From NCBI RefSeq assembly GCF_038594945.1, contig NZ_JBCFYD010000001.1, positions 1,302,001 through 1,366,000 on the forward strand: a DNA stretch of 64,000 nucleotides. The letters are read 5' to 3'. Both the position numbers and the translations under genes were made by a program. The notes beneath the pieces are model-generated. The model was not told where the DNA came from, did not search any database, and saw only the letters and a list, made by a program, of their open reading frames with translations. The DNA comes from Fodinibius sp. Rm-B-1B1-1 (lineage in GTDB: Bacteria; Bacteroidota; Rhodothermia; Balneolales; Balneolaceae). Shown here piece after piece: positions 1 through 9,061 of this stretch. The stretch's first letter is position 1. Every line of letters begins with the position of its first letter.

Positions 1-8
1 TTTTAGAA

Positions 9-896
9 ATGCCCAGATTACAGATCCTTAAAATGTCAGGTATTAGCTTGATGCTTACATTTGCTACAAGTTTTTTCTCAAAGGTGTTACATGCTCAGCC
101 CAACAAGGGCCATGTTTCTGTAAATGAGGTTAACTACTATTACGAAATTCATGGTGAGGGAAAGCCCTTATTATTGTTGCATGGTGGTGTAGGTTCCTTT
201 GAAATGTTCAGGCCAATTTTGTCGCAGCTATCAAAGGAACGACAAGTAATTGGGGTAGACTTGCACGGTCACGGTCGTACTGCGCTTGGAGATCGAGATA
301 TAAATATGAAGGATATGGGTGATGATATGGCTACCCTGTTGAGTGAACTGGGTTATAAGAAACCCGTTGATGTTATGGGATATTCTTTGGGAGGCGGAGT
401 GGCACTTCGTACAGCAATTCAACACCCCAAGAGTGTTAACCGGTTGGTGGTCGTTTCTTCAGGTTTTACAAATGATGCTTTTTTTCCAGAAATACAAAAG
501 CAGCAAAAGATGATGGGGGCGGGGATGGTTGATGCTATGAGGGGCACCCAAATGTATGAATCCTATCAGGAAATTGCGCCAAAACCAGATGATTTCCCGA
601 AACTACTGGATCAAATGGGGGCTTTAATGCGCAAGAGCTATGACTGGTCGGATGAGATAAAATCACTCAAGTTACCTGTAATGTTGGTATATGGGGATAG
701 TGATATGTTTCGGCTGGAATATATGATCAATTTTTATAAGCTATTAGGTGGGGGACAACGTGATGCTGGCTGGAAGGGGCAGTATATGTCAAAAAATCGT
801 TTAGCTATTCTCCCTGGCCGAACGCATTACAATATTTTTAAAGCTCCTGAATTAGTACGTACTGTGTTGCCATTTCTCAATGGTGCTTGGGAGTAA
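9..896 (+). CDS. alpha/beta hydrolase, exported
   Basis: A 295-residue alpha/beta-hydrolase-fold protein. The N-terminus has a hydrophobic stretch ending near 'LHAQP', which looks like a signal peptide, so the enzyme probably acts in the periplasm. The oxyanion-region motif 'LLLHGGVGS' is followed by the nucleophile elbow GYSLGG. A late His sits in 'LPGRTHYN', giving a plausible Ser-Asp-His triad with the Asp in 'YGDSDMF'. The frame is open to the window edge upstream, so the true start could lie outside the window; a second Met at residue 9 is also possible. The substrate cannot be told from sequence. Esterase, lipase-like and haloperoxidase-like relatives share these motifs. Confidence 0.85.
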   Translation: MPRLQILKMSGISLMLTFATSFFSKVLHAQPNKGHVSVNEVNYYYEIHGEGKPLLLLHGGVGSFEMFRPILSQLSKERQVIGVDLHGHGRTALGDRDINMKDMGDDMATLLSELGYKKPVDVMGYSLGGGVALRTAIQHPKSVNRLVVVSSGFTNDAFFPEIQKQQKMMGAGMVDAMRGTQMYESYQEIAPKPDDFPKLLDQMGALMRKSYDWSDEIKSLKLPVMLVYGDSDMFRLEYMINFYKLLGGGQRDAGWKGQYMSKNRLAILPGRTHYNIFKAPELVRTVLPFLNGAWE

Positions 897-1021
897 GGAT
901 ATCAGCCTATGTTTAGCCTTTGAGTTAAGTTGAGCAGATAGGTCCATTGTGAATAGAATATAACAGGCGGACCTGTCTGTTCTTTATTACAAAATGAGCC
1001 GACACAAAGTAGCTCTTCCTA

Positions 1022-1690
1022 TCAAAAAATGATATGAAAAGCTGAAAAGCGAATAGCTTGGAAGTAAGCATTTATAATTGGATATCCTGCTTCTTGAAGT
1101 AAGGAATCAAGCTCACCTCTATCCAAGGGAAAGAAGTCATTAGATAATCTATTAAGAATTTTTTTATTCTTTTCTTCAGGAAGACCTAATAAATGGCTTG
1201 CCTGGGCTTGAGCTAATCGATCATTCTCAGATATAGGTTTCATCAAATCGGCAATAAAAAGGTCTCCGTTAGATACCAAATGAGAGCGGATGGAGGATAA
1301 CAGCTCCTTCTTTTCTGATAAATTAGAGATAAAGTGCATAACAAAAAAGCATAGAGCAGCATCAAATTTATGGCCATTTTCAAAGCTTGATATTGTCCCG
1401 TGATGAAAATTCACACGTTGTTCAATTCCTTCTTCACGAAATTTTGATTGAGCAATGTCAAGCATATCCTTTGCTGGGTCAAGGGCTGTGAAGGCCCATT
1501 GATCGTTTACTTTTGAGAGATTAAGAATTTCATTACCTGTGCCAGCTCCGATAACCAAAATATTAGCCTCTTCGGGAAGCAATAATTTTAATTTGGCGGC
1601 TGTAAGGTTATATAATAATTCATATCCAGGAATAAGTTTGGTAATTCGCTGATCATAGGTTTGTGATCCTTTTCCCTTAAAACGACTCAT
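1022..1690 (-). CDS. class I SAM-dependent methyltransferase
   Basis: A 222-residue Rossmann-fold methyltransferase. Motif I is 'ILVIGAGTGNE' at about residue 44. An acidic residue follows in 'ALDPAKDML', and the motif IV region is 'FDAALCFFVMHF'. The fold resembles small-molecule methyltransferases of the UbiE/Tam type that act on a free acceptor; the acceptor is unknown. It stands alone on the minus strand, convergent with the hydrolase to its left. About 300 bp lie between it and the next minus-strand gene, so it probably has its own promoter. Confidence 0.85.
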   Translation of the reverse strand: MSRFKGKGSQTYDQRITKLIPGYELLYNLTAAKLKLLLPEEANILVIGAGTGNEILNLSKVNDQWAFTALDPAKDMLDIAQSKFREEGIEQRVNFHHGTISSFENGHKFDAALCFFVMHFISNLSEKKELLSSIRSHLVSNGDLFIADLMKPISENDRLAQAQASHLLGLPEEKNKKILNRLSNDFFPLDRGELDSLLQEAGYPIINAYFQAIRFSAFHIIF

Positions 1691-1916
1691 AGAATTTTTT
1701 TGGCTTTATGATTTTAAAGGTTTATACCCAATTAGCATACAGATTTCTTTTTATTTTCTTAAGGAGAAAACGGGGAGTATTTAGACCAAGAACGGTACAA
1801 TTATTCTAAGTATAGGTATTGGCAAGTAGAAGAAAATGAGTGTTAGTTATATTTCCTGAAATAGTGAAAAACTCAAAACATATATTTTGTAGCCGTTCAA
1901 AAATAGGTACTTGTAG

Positions 1917-1959
1917 ATTGAGGGCACTTCTTTTTGCTAAAAAAAGAAGTGCCCTCAAT
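1917..1959 (-). terminator. long perfect hairpin after the M24-like gene
   Basis: Two 19-nt arms at 1917-1935 and 1941-1959 are exact reverse complements with a 5-nt loop. The G/C-rich core (GAGGGCACTTC) ends in a run of T/A at the loop. It lies 33 bp past the stop of the minus-strand M24-like gene, where a transcription terminator would be expected. The rest of 1691-1991 shows nothing else I can name. Confidence 0.7.
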
Positions 1960-1991
1960 TGTTAGAATTTGGTAAAAGTTGATCTAAAGAC

Positions 1992-3248
1992 TTATGCCCG
2001 CATTAAACGTGTTGAGTTATCATTTAACTCGATGCCCCGATCTTCGCCAACGATTACAGTTCCACCTAAGTTTATAACCCTTTTACCTATTGCACAGTTG
2101 GGTTCGAAGGCAAATACCATTCCTGACTTTAGTTCTGTATCCATACCAACGGATGGGATTTGCAGGACTTGGCCATAGTTTTTTGCTTCAGGTAGGTCAG
2201 CTAATTTGTCACCGACTCCTATTAGTCCATAAGGACTTATGGAGTGTATCAGCGGATGAACATGCCAAGCATCAACTTCTTGCATAGGTTTATTCATGGC
2301 TTCTACTACGTTGCCAAAAGTTGTACCATCTTTTAGCTTCTCTACTCCATTTTCATATGACTTCCGAGCTACTTTGGCAGCTTTTTCAAAATCCGGGTGG
2401 ACCTCACCGACAGCTATAGCCGGTTGGTGCTGTGTTTCCAACATCCCAAATGAGGAGAAAACTTCTGCCAACACTACATCTCCTTCTTGTATTAGCCGTG
2501 GTTCTTCCGGTCTGTAATTCCACGCAGGGGGGCCCCAGCCAACAAATTCGGGACCAGAGCCCAGTAAAATTTCTGCAGTATATCCAAGGTTTTTTGAACA
2601 AGCAGATACAGCTGCAGCGTAAATTTCATTTTCTCGTACTCCTGGCTTAGTAGTCTCAAGCATAGCTTGGCACATTTTTTCGCCTACATTCGCTGACCAT
2701 TTTAATACAGCAATTTCTTCGTCACTTTTAACAGTAGTAAGCTCAAAAAAACGATCACCAACTTTTTTAAAGGTTGATTCGGGCAACTGTTCTGTTATTG
2801 TTTGCCATGTATTATATGGCATTGCCCCATCAAAATAGAACGGTGGATATGAATCCAGTCCAATAACTCCAAAAGAAGCGTTATCAAGTCCACGCTTTTC
2901 AAGTACTTGGACTACATTAGCTCCCATTTTGCCCACATACATATTTTGTGGTTTGATCCAACCTTGTGAATTGGTATAGCCTGCTTGAATGTGATCTTCC
3001 ACTGCGGTTGTCAAGAAAACAATTGCAATGGGTTCTTCATTTTTTGGAAAAATTACGATAGAACCTGGCCGTTCATTTGTAAAGTAGGTGTCTGGTGCAA
3101 AAGTAGCTGGAGCAGAGCCTTCCCGATCACCATATATGATAAGTGCATCGAGTCCTTGTTCTTCCATTAGTTTATTAGCTATGTCCCATCTTCGGTCTCG
3201 CTCTGATTCTGAAAAGGATGGAACTTCTAAACTTTCTCGTAATGACAT
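1992..3248 (-). CDS. M24-fold (pita-bread) peptidase-like protein
   Basis: A 418-residue protein of the creatinase/aminopeptidase P superfamily: an N-terminal creatinase-like domain (about 1-165) and a C-terminal pita-bread domain. The conserved 'HPLIHSISP' His and the 'FAFEPN' Glu are present. The two Asp metal ligands normally found in 'D(A/C)G...D.TR' are replaced in 'LAEVFSSFG...ETQHQ'. The last Glu ligand is replaced by Gly in 'NLGGTVIV'. So three of the five usual metal ligands are missing, as in metal-free creatinase. Substrate specificity is therefore unclear, and a metal-dependent Xaa-Pro aminopeptidase role is doubtful. It follows the 99-aa gene by 19 bp, likely in one operon. Confidence 0.8.
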   Translation of the reverse strand: MSLRESLEVPSFSESERDRRWDIANKLMEEQGLDALIIYGDREGSAPATFAPDTYFTNERPGSIVIFPKNEEPIAIVFLTTAVEDHIQAGYTNSQGWIKPQNMYVGKMGANVVQVLEKRGLDNASFGVIGLDSYPPFYFDGAMPYNTWQTITEQLPESTFKKVGDRFFELTTVKSDEEIAVLKWSANVGEKMCQAMLETTKPGVRENEIYAAAVSACSKNLGYTAEILLGSGPEFVGWGPPAWNYRPEEPRLIQEGDVVLAEVFSSFGMLETQHQPAIAVGEVHPDFEKAAKVARKSYENGVEKLKDGTTFGNVVEAMNKPMQEVDAWHVHPLIHSISPYGLIGVGDKLADLPEAKNYGQVLQIPSVGMDTELKSGMVFAFEPNCAIGKRVINLGGTVIVGEDRGIELNDNSTRLMRA

Positions 3249-3267
3249 AATATTGTCCTGCTATTCT

Positions 3268-3567
3268 TTAGTTGGTTCTGGTTCCTTTAATATCTGCAGA
3301 GCCAAGTGGGAGCTTTGCGGTACCTTCAAATGTATCGTCCTCTATTATTCCAGATACTTTAGCTTTAAAACGTCCCATCGGTGTCTTAATCTTTGTAGTG
3401 AAAGCAATTTCATTTCCCTGCACTGTGCCATTCGAAAAACTAAAACTACCTTTAGGATTTGTAAGCGTTCCACTTAAGGCTCCATTCTCCGCTTTAAGAA
3501 TTAATGATCCTTCTTGTACACCCATTGGAGTATCTACTGTTACTGAATATTTTCCTGATATTTGCAT
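3268..3567 (-). CDS. small two-fold-repeat beta protein, unknown function
   Basis: A 99-residue protein built mostly of short beta-like strands rich in Gly, Thr and Ser. Two halves look related. Each starts at a 'TPMG' tetrapeptide and runs into a Gly-turn segment ('LSGTLTNP' in the first half, 'FEGTAKLP' in the second), which suggests an internal duplication. It has no signal peptide. It is the first gene of a probable operon with the M24-like gene, behind a palindrome-rich upstream region. I do not recognise a characterised family. Confidence 0.7.
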   Translation of the reverse strand: MQISGKYSVTVDTPMGVQEGSLILKAENGALSGTLTNPKGSFSFSNGTVQGNEIAFTTKIKTPMGRFKAKVSGIIEDDTFEGTAKLPLGSADIKGTRTN

Positions 3568-3619
3568 AATTCTGCTTTCTGATTCGACATTTTCATTATT
3601 GAGCTATTATTAAAATAAA

Positions 3620-3653
3620 TGGTTCAACCAATTAATTCAACCAAATGGTTGAA
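3620..3653. promoter_or_regulatory. clustered palindromes, likely operator
   Basis: TGGTTCAACCA at 3620-3630 is a perfect palindrome around one base. TTCAACC-AAAT-GGTTGAA at 3636-3653 is a second, 7-4-7 palindrome. Both reuse the half-site AACCA/TGGTT. They sit 53-86 bp upstream of the 99-aa gene start, where a repressor or activator would bind. The regulator is not identifiable from the window. Confidence 0.45.
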
Positions 3654-3694
3654 AAGTGATATTTAATTACTATATGTGGTGTAAATAATTGGCA

Positions 3695-3728
3695 TTCAAT
3701 CAATTATGGCTATTATAATTGGATTGAA
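3695..3728 (-). terminator. AT-rich inverted repeat after the dehydrogenase-like gene
   Basis: The arm TTCAATCAATTAT at 3695-3707 pairs with ATAATTGGATTGAA at 3715-3728, with one bulged base. It lies about 70 bp past the stop of the next minus-strand gene and upstream of the palindrome cluster, so it could end that transcript. It is weak in G/C, hence the low confidence. Confidence 0.3.
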
Positions 3729-3797
3729 ATTGAAATCCTGAAAAGAACATGAATTGAATTTTGAAGAGTTGGTTCCCAAAAAATTGATAGGCTGGGT

Positions 3798-4862
3798 TCA
3801 AAATATTACCTCAAGAGGTTCCTCTCTTTCTACTAATTTCATTATAAACTCTTTTGGTTTAAATAGTTGGTCCAAATGATAAATCCCTATTGGCTGTGAG
3901 TTATTTATCAATCTTTTGGCTACTTCAATAGCGACTAAGCCAGTTGTATAGGCTTCTCCATGACCACTTAAAGAGCATTGATAAGTAGAACCATCATGCC
4001 CCCTACCTATCACCTTAGCCATAAAGATATCACTACCAAGTGGGATAGCATTAATTAATTTTATTACGAAATCTTGAATATACTTTTGTTTAAATACTAC
4101 TGATAATCCAGTCAACTCTGATAAGGCAATCAAATTTGTTATAAGTGATGATTCAAAACAAACCCGGGTGAATACTCGAACTCCCTCTATATTATTAGCA
4201 ATGACATGCTGATCTGATAAGTTAAAAAGATATGTTTTTCTCTTGCCCAGTTCTGAATTGAAGTAAACTTCCTTTGGATCACTAAAACTTTCTACGGTAT
4301 AGTCCTGCTTAATTCCTTTTATCAAATATTTCGTATTCAAATTGTCCAGCATCCAATGATAGGCTGCTGTACCATGCTTTTCACCACTTCCCAATAAAAG
4401 ATGAATATCCAGCTCTATGGTTTCCGCCAATTGGTTTTTACAATGTTTGGCCAGAAGGTTAGTAATACCAGGGGCCAGTCCTACACTTAGTACCCCGGTG
4501 GCATTGTTCTCAACAGCTATATCATCAAGTTTTTCAACTTCGGATAAAAATTCATAGCCAGCTGTTATATCGATGTACATTATCCCTTCTGAAAAACAAT
4601 ATTGTACAAAGCTCGTGTCATTTTGATCTATACACATGATAACTAATGTCACATCGTTCAACAGTTCGCTATACCTTTTGGTATTATTTATATCACAGCG
4701 TAAGGGAGTTGCACGATGATTTAATTTTTGGCATAAATGTTCTGCTTTATCAAAACTTCTGCCGGCTACAATTACTCTGTTGGGATAGGTTTTAGATAAG
4801 TGTTGGGAGATTACACTTCCAACACTACCATATCCACCAACAATTAGAATATTGTTTTCCAT
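3798..4862 (-). CDS. saccharopine dehydrogenase-like NAD(P)-binding protein
   Basis: A 354-residue protein opening with the Rossmann motif 'ILIVGGYGSVGS', followed by 'VIVAGRSFDKAE'. This is the pattern of the saccharopine dehydrogenase/trans-acting enoyl reductase-like superfamily. The 'GVLSVGLAPGITNLLAKH' segment is the usual second conserved block of that group. It probably carries out an NAD(P)H-dependent reduction or dehydrogenation on an unidentified substrate. The next gene upstream on the same strand is an FAD monooxygenase, about 95 bp away, so the two may be co-transcribed and share a pathway (inference). Confidence 0.75.
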   Translation of the reverse strand: MENNILIVGGYGSVGSVISQHLSKTYPNRVIVAGRSFDKAEHLCQKLNHRATPLRCDINNTKRYSELLNDVTLVIMCIDQNDTSFVQYCFSEGIMYIDITAGYEFLSEVEKLDDIAVENNATGVLSVGLAPGITNLLAKHCKNQLAETIELDIHLLLGSGEKHGTAAYHWMLDNLNTKYLIKGIKQDYTVESFSDPKEVYFNSELGKRKTYLFNLSDQHVIANNIEGVRVFTRVCFESSLITNLIALSELTGLSVVFKQKYIQDFVIKLINAIPLGSDIFMAKVIGRGHDGSTYQCSLSGHGEAYTTGLVAIEVAKRLINNSQPIGIYHLDQLFKPKEFIMKLVEREEPLEVIF

Positions 4863-4958
4863 AGGCTGTAGTTTTTAGTTCTCTGTCCCTAATTGGAATT
4901 AACTATACCAATTTTGTGAGTGTTTAGTATTTGTCAAATGGCTGTAAGAGTTAATTAA

Positions 4959-6116
4959 TCATTCCCAGCTTCTGCCTTCCATAATTTTGCTCAAGTCAGA
5001 AAGGATTTGTTGCAGACTATAAAGCGGTAGCAACTTATTACGAATGATTGAGAGTATTGAAGATTTCATAAACATGATTTTTGCAAGTTTGCGAGAATCT
5101 GCTTGTGCAGTTTCAACCCGTTGTTTTTGTCGATTCGTATAGAGCTCTAATGCATAGGGGATATTATCCCTATGTGCCCGACTAAGTTCATCGGCAAGGG
5201 CAGCAGCGGAATCCATTGCCATAGAAGCCCCAACGCCAGCAGTGGGCAAAAAACCTGTAGCTGCATCTCCCAATAATATTACATTTCCTTTATACCAAGT
5301 CTCGGTTTTACAATCATGAAAGTTCCAAAAGAAAGGATTTTTATCCTTACAACAAGACTTGAGAGCTTTATTTGGAAGTTCATACCCTGGTAATAAATCC
5401 TGTTGTATTTCCATAGCAAAGTTTATAAATCCTTTTTTCTTAATTGTAGAGATAGGACCACCAAGAAAAACCCCAGTTTTATTTTTCACAGGATATATTC
5501 CAAGAAAAGAGCTTGTTCCCCAATATTCTTTGTAAGTGGTTGTAGGTTCATTATGAAGCCAGCTTACCCATCCACCCCAACCGGTATGGTTGTAACTGTA
5601 TTCATATTTACTTAGAAGAAGGTCCCTGGTTTTTGAGTGAAGACCGTCGGCTATAATAACAAGGTCAAACCGTTCAGAATCTCCCTGGCTAAAGTTAACT
5701 TTTACCCTTCCATTATCTTGTTCCAGTTTAGTAACAGTAGTGCCAAAACGAACAGTTTCAGGTGCTACATTAGCAAATAAAATATTAAGAAGATTTTGAC
5801 GGGTAATGCTACGATAAGAGCCATATTTCTCGTTAATAAAATCAAGCGGATATGATTTTATTATTGCTCCATTGGGGTGATGAGCCTCGTATGTTTCCAT
5901 TTCTATGCTCAGGTCGTAATACGTTTCCCGAGCATCCAGTGCATTTAGTACTCGTCCGCCAAGTGGGTAGAGGCCGAGCATATACCCGGTGGAATTAAAT
6001 GTTTCTTCTGTTTCTTTCTCGATGATTTCGGGATGAATTCCCTGCTGATTGAGAAGGCCGGCGCAGGTAAGACCTGCCACCCCGGCCCCAATAATCAATA
6101 TGTCTATATCCTGCAT
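4959..6116 (-). CDS. FAD-dependent monooxygenase (PHBH-type)
   Basis: A 385-residue flavoprotein. The N-terminus 'DILIIGAGVAGLTCAGLL' is the GxGxxG dinucleotide-binding motif, with a following Glu in 'EIIEKE'. The 'DLVIIADGLHSKTR' block is the DG motif, and 'VILLGDAATGFLPTAGVGASMAMDSA' is the GD motif that contacts the FAD ribityl and phosphates. This set is typical of aromatic hydroxylase/UbiH/squalene-epoxidase-like monooxygenases. The C-terminus is helical and hydrophobic. The substrate is unknown. Confidence 0.85.
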   Translation of the reverse strand: MQDIDILIIGAGVAGLTCAGLLNQQGIHPEIIEKETEETFNSTGYMLGLYPLGGRVLNALDARETYYDLSIEMETYEAHHPNGAIIKSYPLDFINEKYGSYRSITRQNLLNILFANVAPETVRFGTTVTKLEQDNGRVKVNFSQGDSERFDLVIIADGLHSKTRDLLLSKYEYSYNHTGWGGWVSWLHNEPTTTYKEYWGTSSFLGIYPVKNKTGVFLGGPISTIKKKGFINFAMEIQQDLLPGYELPNKALKSCCKDKNPFFWNFHDCKTETWYKGNVILLGDAATGFLPTAGVGASMAMDSAAALADELSRAHRDNIPYALELYTNRQKQRVETAQADSRKLAKIMFMKSSILSIIRNKLLPLYSLQQILSDLSKIMEGRSWE

Positions 6117-6177
6117 TGGTGGTATAAGAATATGATTGGATTATTACCATTTGAGGTGATCTGGAGGAGAATAAATT

Positions 6178-7503
6178 TTACTCAAAAACAAGGTATTGAA
6201 GAATTCGCTCTTGAGGACGAAATTCATGGGAATGCTCATGTTCGATTGTATGATATGAACTATAGATGACCTTGCCAGAGCCTAATGAAAAACTCATACT
6301 CAACGGTTTCACGCCGGATCCATTATTCCATTCGACTGGTCCTTTGACCCAAGACTGAGTATCAGCTCCATTATGGGCTTTGTTTATTACAGCCCAATTT
6401 GCGGCAAATCCTTGGATAGTCACGGACTGATTTTTATTTATGCAACTTCCTGACTCACATCCAACCACTGAAAGCCAATCTGCAAGGTTACTGTCAAGAA
6501 GTTCTGCTTTTACTGTTATGTCAGGAAGACCCGTTTCAGCAGCATATATCTGTTCTGCTTCTTCGGGAGAAACTCCGGGATCTCCCATAAAATCTATGTA
6601 AGATGGAAATACCTGCTCAGTGTAGTTATAGGCTAAATCAGTAGTGTAAAGCATACCTCCATTTTGTACAAAATCTTTGATTGTGGATATTTTCTTTTCA
6701 GCTAATAGTCCCTTTTTATGATTTACATAGTAATTGGAATGGTGTACTTTTTTTTCTTTAGAAGGGAATAAGTATTCTTCCGAAGCACCACAGTTTATAA
6801 AAACTATGTCATAGTTATTTATATCCGGGTTACTATTTCCATCATTATCCTCAAAGAGTTTACCCATATCAGGATAGTCTTCTGGAAGTGTATTATCCCC
6901 ATCATAAAGATCAAATGTTTCAGTTCCCAGTTTTAGAGTTCCATATTCTGTGGCATTTTGATTGGTTACAATCTCACCAAAACCTACTTTAGTCAGTACA
7001 TCCTGCATACGATCGTAGGAACCAGTTACAACAGCAATATTTATACCGTCAGTCGAAACTGTTACTGTTCCAACATCGCTAACTCCGTTGCTATTTATGG
7101 TCACAGACTTAGTGAAGTAGAATTTGCCCTTAAACACTTTTAATTCTATTTCATCTTGACCTGCGTCCACTTCTGCTTCAAATTCAAAGTTTCCATTTGC
7201 ATCAGTACAGGTATATGCAGTATATGATGTTGTTGTTGGTTCTGTACAGTTTTTTTGATCACTGGACTCTGTAATCAATTGGGACTTTCTCTTATTTTGG
7301 GTGCCAGAATTATTGGCAGGAGCTTTCCCAATATAGACTGTAGCACCTTGAATAGGAGTTGTATTATCTGGTGCTTGAACTTGCCCCTTAATACTTGCTG
7401 TTCCAGTATCAGTTTTTCCAGGATCGGTTGAGTTGTCGCTGCATGATATCAAGAATAGTGTAATTAATAATATAATCGGGGTAATGTTAATGCTTCTTTT
7501 CAT
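6178..7503 (-). CDS. lipoprotein with carboxypeptidase-regulatory-like domain
   Basis: A 441-residue protein with an N-terminal lipoprotein signal: a hydrophobic core followed by a lipobox 'FLISCSD' at about residues 17-23. A Ser/Thr/Gly-rich linker leads to 'ASIKGQVQAPDNTTPIQGATVYIG', which matches a CarboxypepD_reg-like beta-sandwich. The C-terminal part holds a Rossmann-like core ('YDIVFINCGASEEY', 'IKDFVQNGGMLYTTDLAY'), reminiscent of glutamine-amidotransferase-like domains in surface proteins. It is probably anchored in the outer or inner membrane facing the periplasm. Function unknown. Confidence 0.7.
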   Translation of the reverse strand: MKRSINITPIILLITLFLISCSDNSTDPGKTDTGTASIKGQVQAPDNTTPIQGATVYIGKAPANNSGTQNKRKSQLITESSDQKNCTEPTTTSYTAYTCTDANGNFEFEAEVDAGQDEIELKVFKGKFYFTKSVTINSNGVSDVGTVTVSTDGINIAVVTGSYDRMQDVLTKVGFGEIVTNQNATEYGTLKLGTETFDLYDGDNTLPEDYPDMGKLFEDNDGNSNPDINNYDIVFINCGASEEYLFPSKEKKVHHSNYYVNHKKGLLAEKKISTIKDFVQNGGMLYTTDLAYNYTEQVFPSYIDFMGDPGVSPEEAEQIYAAETGLPDITVKAELLDSNLADWLSVVGCESGSCINKNQSVTIQGFAANWAVINKAHNGADTQSWVKGPVEWNNGSGVKPLSMSFSLGSGKVIYSSYHTIEHEHSHEFRPQERILQYLVFE

Positions 7504-7632
7504 CTCTGGTATAGTTAATTATTTATTGGTTATATGAGAACGTTTTTTGGATTGATCAAAATAAGAGTAAAATGAATAAGGCCACTACGGTTATTACTAA
7601 TAAGAGTTATCAATATAGCTTATAGTGATAGG

Positions 7633-8175
7633 TCATGGTTTCCATCGTACAGCGTAGGCCAGTATGAGTTTAACTGCAAAGAGGAATAACAGAAAAGAGA
7701 TGATTGGATCCGAGATCTGACTAATAATATTTATAGCAAGAGCCAGCAGTAATAGGAGTGGGGCCACTGTTTTCTGCAACTTGTAAGTACTTATAGCATT
7801 GACCAAGTAAGTACAAGCAATAATTAGTGCAGTATTTATAACAATGGGTCCTGTTTGTCCACGAAAGAGCATAACCAAAATAGCGGGATGTACCAGATGC
7901 AGGGGAGCAATAAAAAAGAGTCTGAGTGTAGGATGATTTTTATGGTATCGATTGGTCCCTTCTGTGAAGTTCGCCACCACACCTCCACCAATGTCCAGGG
8001 CCAAGAGAACGAGCATTATTTGTTTCCACAGGACAAAGTCTTTTGGCATAAAAAAACAAATGATAGATCCGGCTATGCAGGCAGCTAAATAGGTTGCAAT
8101 CAGATCAAGAATACTGGTTTGTTTTCCATGAAACTCATGAAGGACCTTTGGGATTGAAAGTTGTGTATTTGACAT
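7633..8175 (-). CDS. multi-pass membrane protein, unknown function
   Basis: A 180-residue protein with about five hydrophobic helices. Conserved-looking polar residues sit inside ('NFTEGTNRYHKNHP', 'PLHLVHPAIL'), with several His that might bind metal or haem (speculative). It lies downstream of a Crp/Fnr-type regulator gene on the same strand, with a 5-4-5 palindrome between them. I do not recognise the family. Confidence 0.6.
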   Translation of the reverse strand: MSNTQLSIPKVLHEFHGKQTSILDLIATYLAACIAGSIICFFMPKDFVLWKQIMLVLLALDIGGGVVANFTEGTNRYHKNHPTLRLFFIAPLHLVHPAILVMLFRGQTGPIVINTALIIACTYLVNAISTYKLQKTVAPLLLLLALAINIISQISDPIISFLLFLFAVKLILAYAVRWKP

Positions 8176-8232
8176 AGGGTTCTGAACTGTTATAATTCAA
8201 AGCAAACGTAATGAGCTCTTTAATTAGCTGCA

Positions 8233-8246
8233 TTAACATTTGTTAA
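8233..8246. promoter_or_regulatory. TTAAC-N4-GTTAA palindrome, possible Crp/Fnr site
   Basis: A perfect 14-bp palindrome with the 5-4-5 geometry of Crp/Fnr-family operators (the FNR consensus is TTGAT-N4-ATCAA). It lies 58 bp upstream of the membrane-protein start and 26 bp downstream of the Crp/Fnr gene stop. Control of the membrane protein by that regulator is a reasonable inference but untested. Confidence 0.4.
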
Positions 8247-8271
8247 ATAGTATGGTCAGTTCTTACACTCC

Positions 8272-8841
8272 CTACTGTTTTCCGGCACGAATACGACTGA
8301 GTGAGACTTGAGAAATACCAAGAAAGGAAGCAATGTGTTTAAGTGGGAGCCGATTTTCTATATCAGGGATAGCCCTAATCAATTCGTAGTATCGTTCTGA
8401 AGCACTTTTATATAGGAGGGCTTGATAAATATATTCAAGCTTCAGGTACTCTTTTTCCAGTAGTTGAGCCCACCAATTGGCCCAATTTATATCAGACTGG
8501 CATAGGTGACGCAATTTTTTTCTACTAAGCTTATAAATTATGCTCTTCTCGAGACATGTCAATTCTTGATGTGAGGGAGATTCATTGATAAAACTGTTAG
8601 GAACAGTAAAGAAATTATGTTCAACTTCGAACCAAAGTGTACGGTCATCCACAAAATTACTACATCTGACTAATCCTTTTTTTAGGTAAAAAAGATTTCT
8701 GCAGGTGGCTCGATTATGTACAAGTTTTTGACCGGATCTACACTCCAACAAATCAAACTCTTGTTTTACTTCGTTAAAATCATTTCTTGGAGGGCGATGT
8801 TGAATGAAGCTATTTATATCAGTTTCTGATGGGTTAGACAT
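8272..8841 (-). CDS. Crp/Fnr-family transcriptional regulator
   Basis: A 189-residue protein. Residues about 25-120 match a cyclic-nucleotide-binding-type beta roll ('CRSGQKLVHNRATCRNLFYLKKGLVRCS'). The C-terminus 'LPLKHIASFLGISQVSLSRIRAGK' is a winged helix-turn-helix with the recognition helix at the very end, as in many short Bacteroidota Crp-family proteins. No Cys cluster for an FNR-type iron-sulfur centre is visible. The effector is unknown. It is divergent from hemL. Confidence 0.8.
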   Translation of the reverse strand: MSNPSETDINSFIQHRPPRNDFNEVKQEFDLLECRSGQKLVHNRATCRNLFYLKKGLVRCSNFVDDRTLWFEVEHNFFTVPNSFINESPSHQELTCLEKSIIYKLSRKKLRHLCQSDINWANWWAQLLEKEYLKLEYIYQALLYKSASERYYELIRAIPDIENRLPLKHIASFLGISQVSLSRIRAGKQ

Positions 8842-8966
8842 ATTTATATATCCTCGATATTTATTACTGTCTTTAAAAAAATAACTATATCTCTAAGCAG
8901 TTTAGAATATTATTGTTGATAATAACACGTATTCAATTTTTAAGTTACCGCTTTTAAAATTTGAGT

Positions 8967-9001
8967 TTAAAGGATTAGTGAGGAATTCATCAATCCTTTA
9001 A
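8967..9001. promoter_or_regulatory. inverted repeat in the crp/hemL divergent region
   Basis: TTAAAGGATT at 8967-8976 and AATCCTTTAA at 8992-9001 are perfect 10-nt arms with a 15-nt spacer. Both flanking genes point away from it, so it is not a terminator of either. It lies 61 bp before hemL and could be an operator or a structured leader. Confidence 0.4.
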
Positions 9002-9061
9002 ATAGTGAGGATACCTTCTTAATGATTTTATAATATTTGCCTTTAGAGAGCTTAGAAAATT

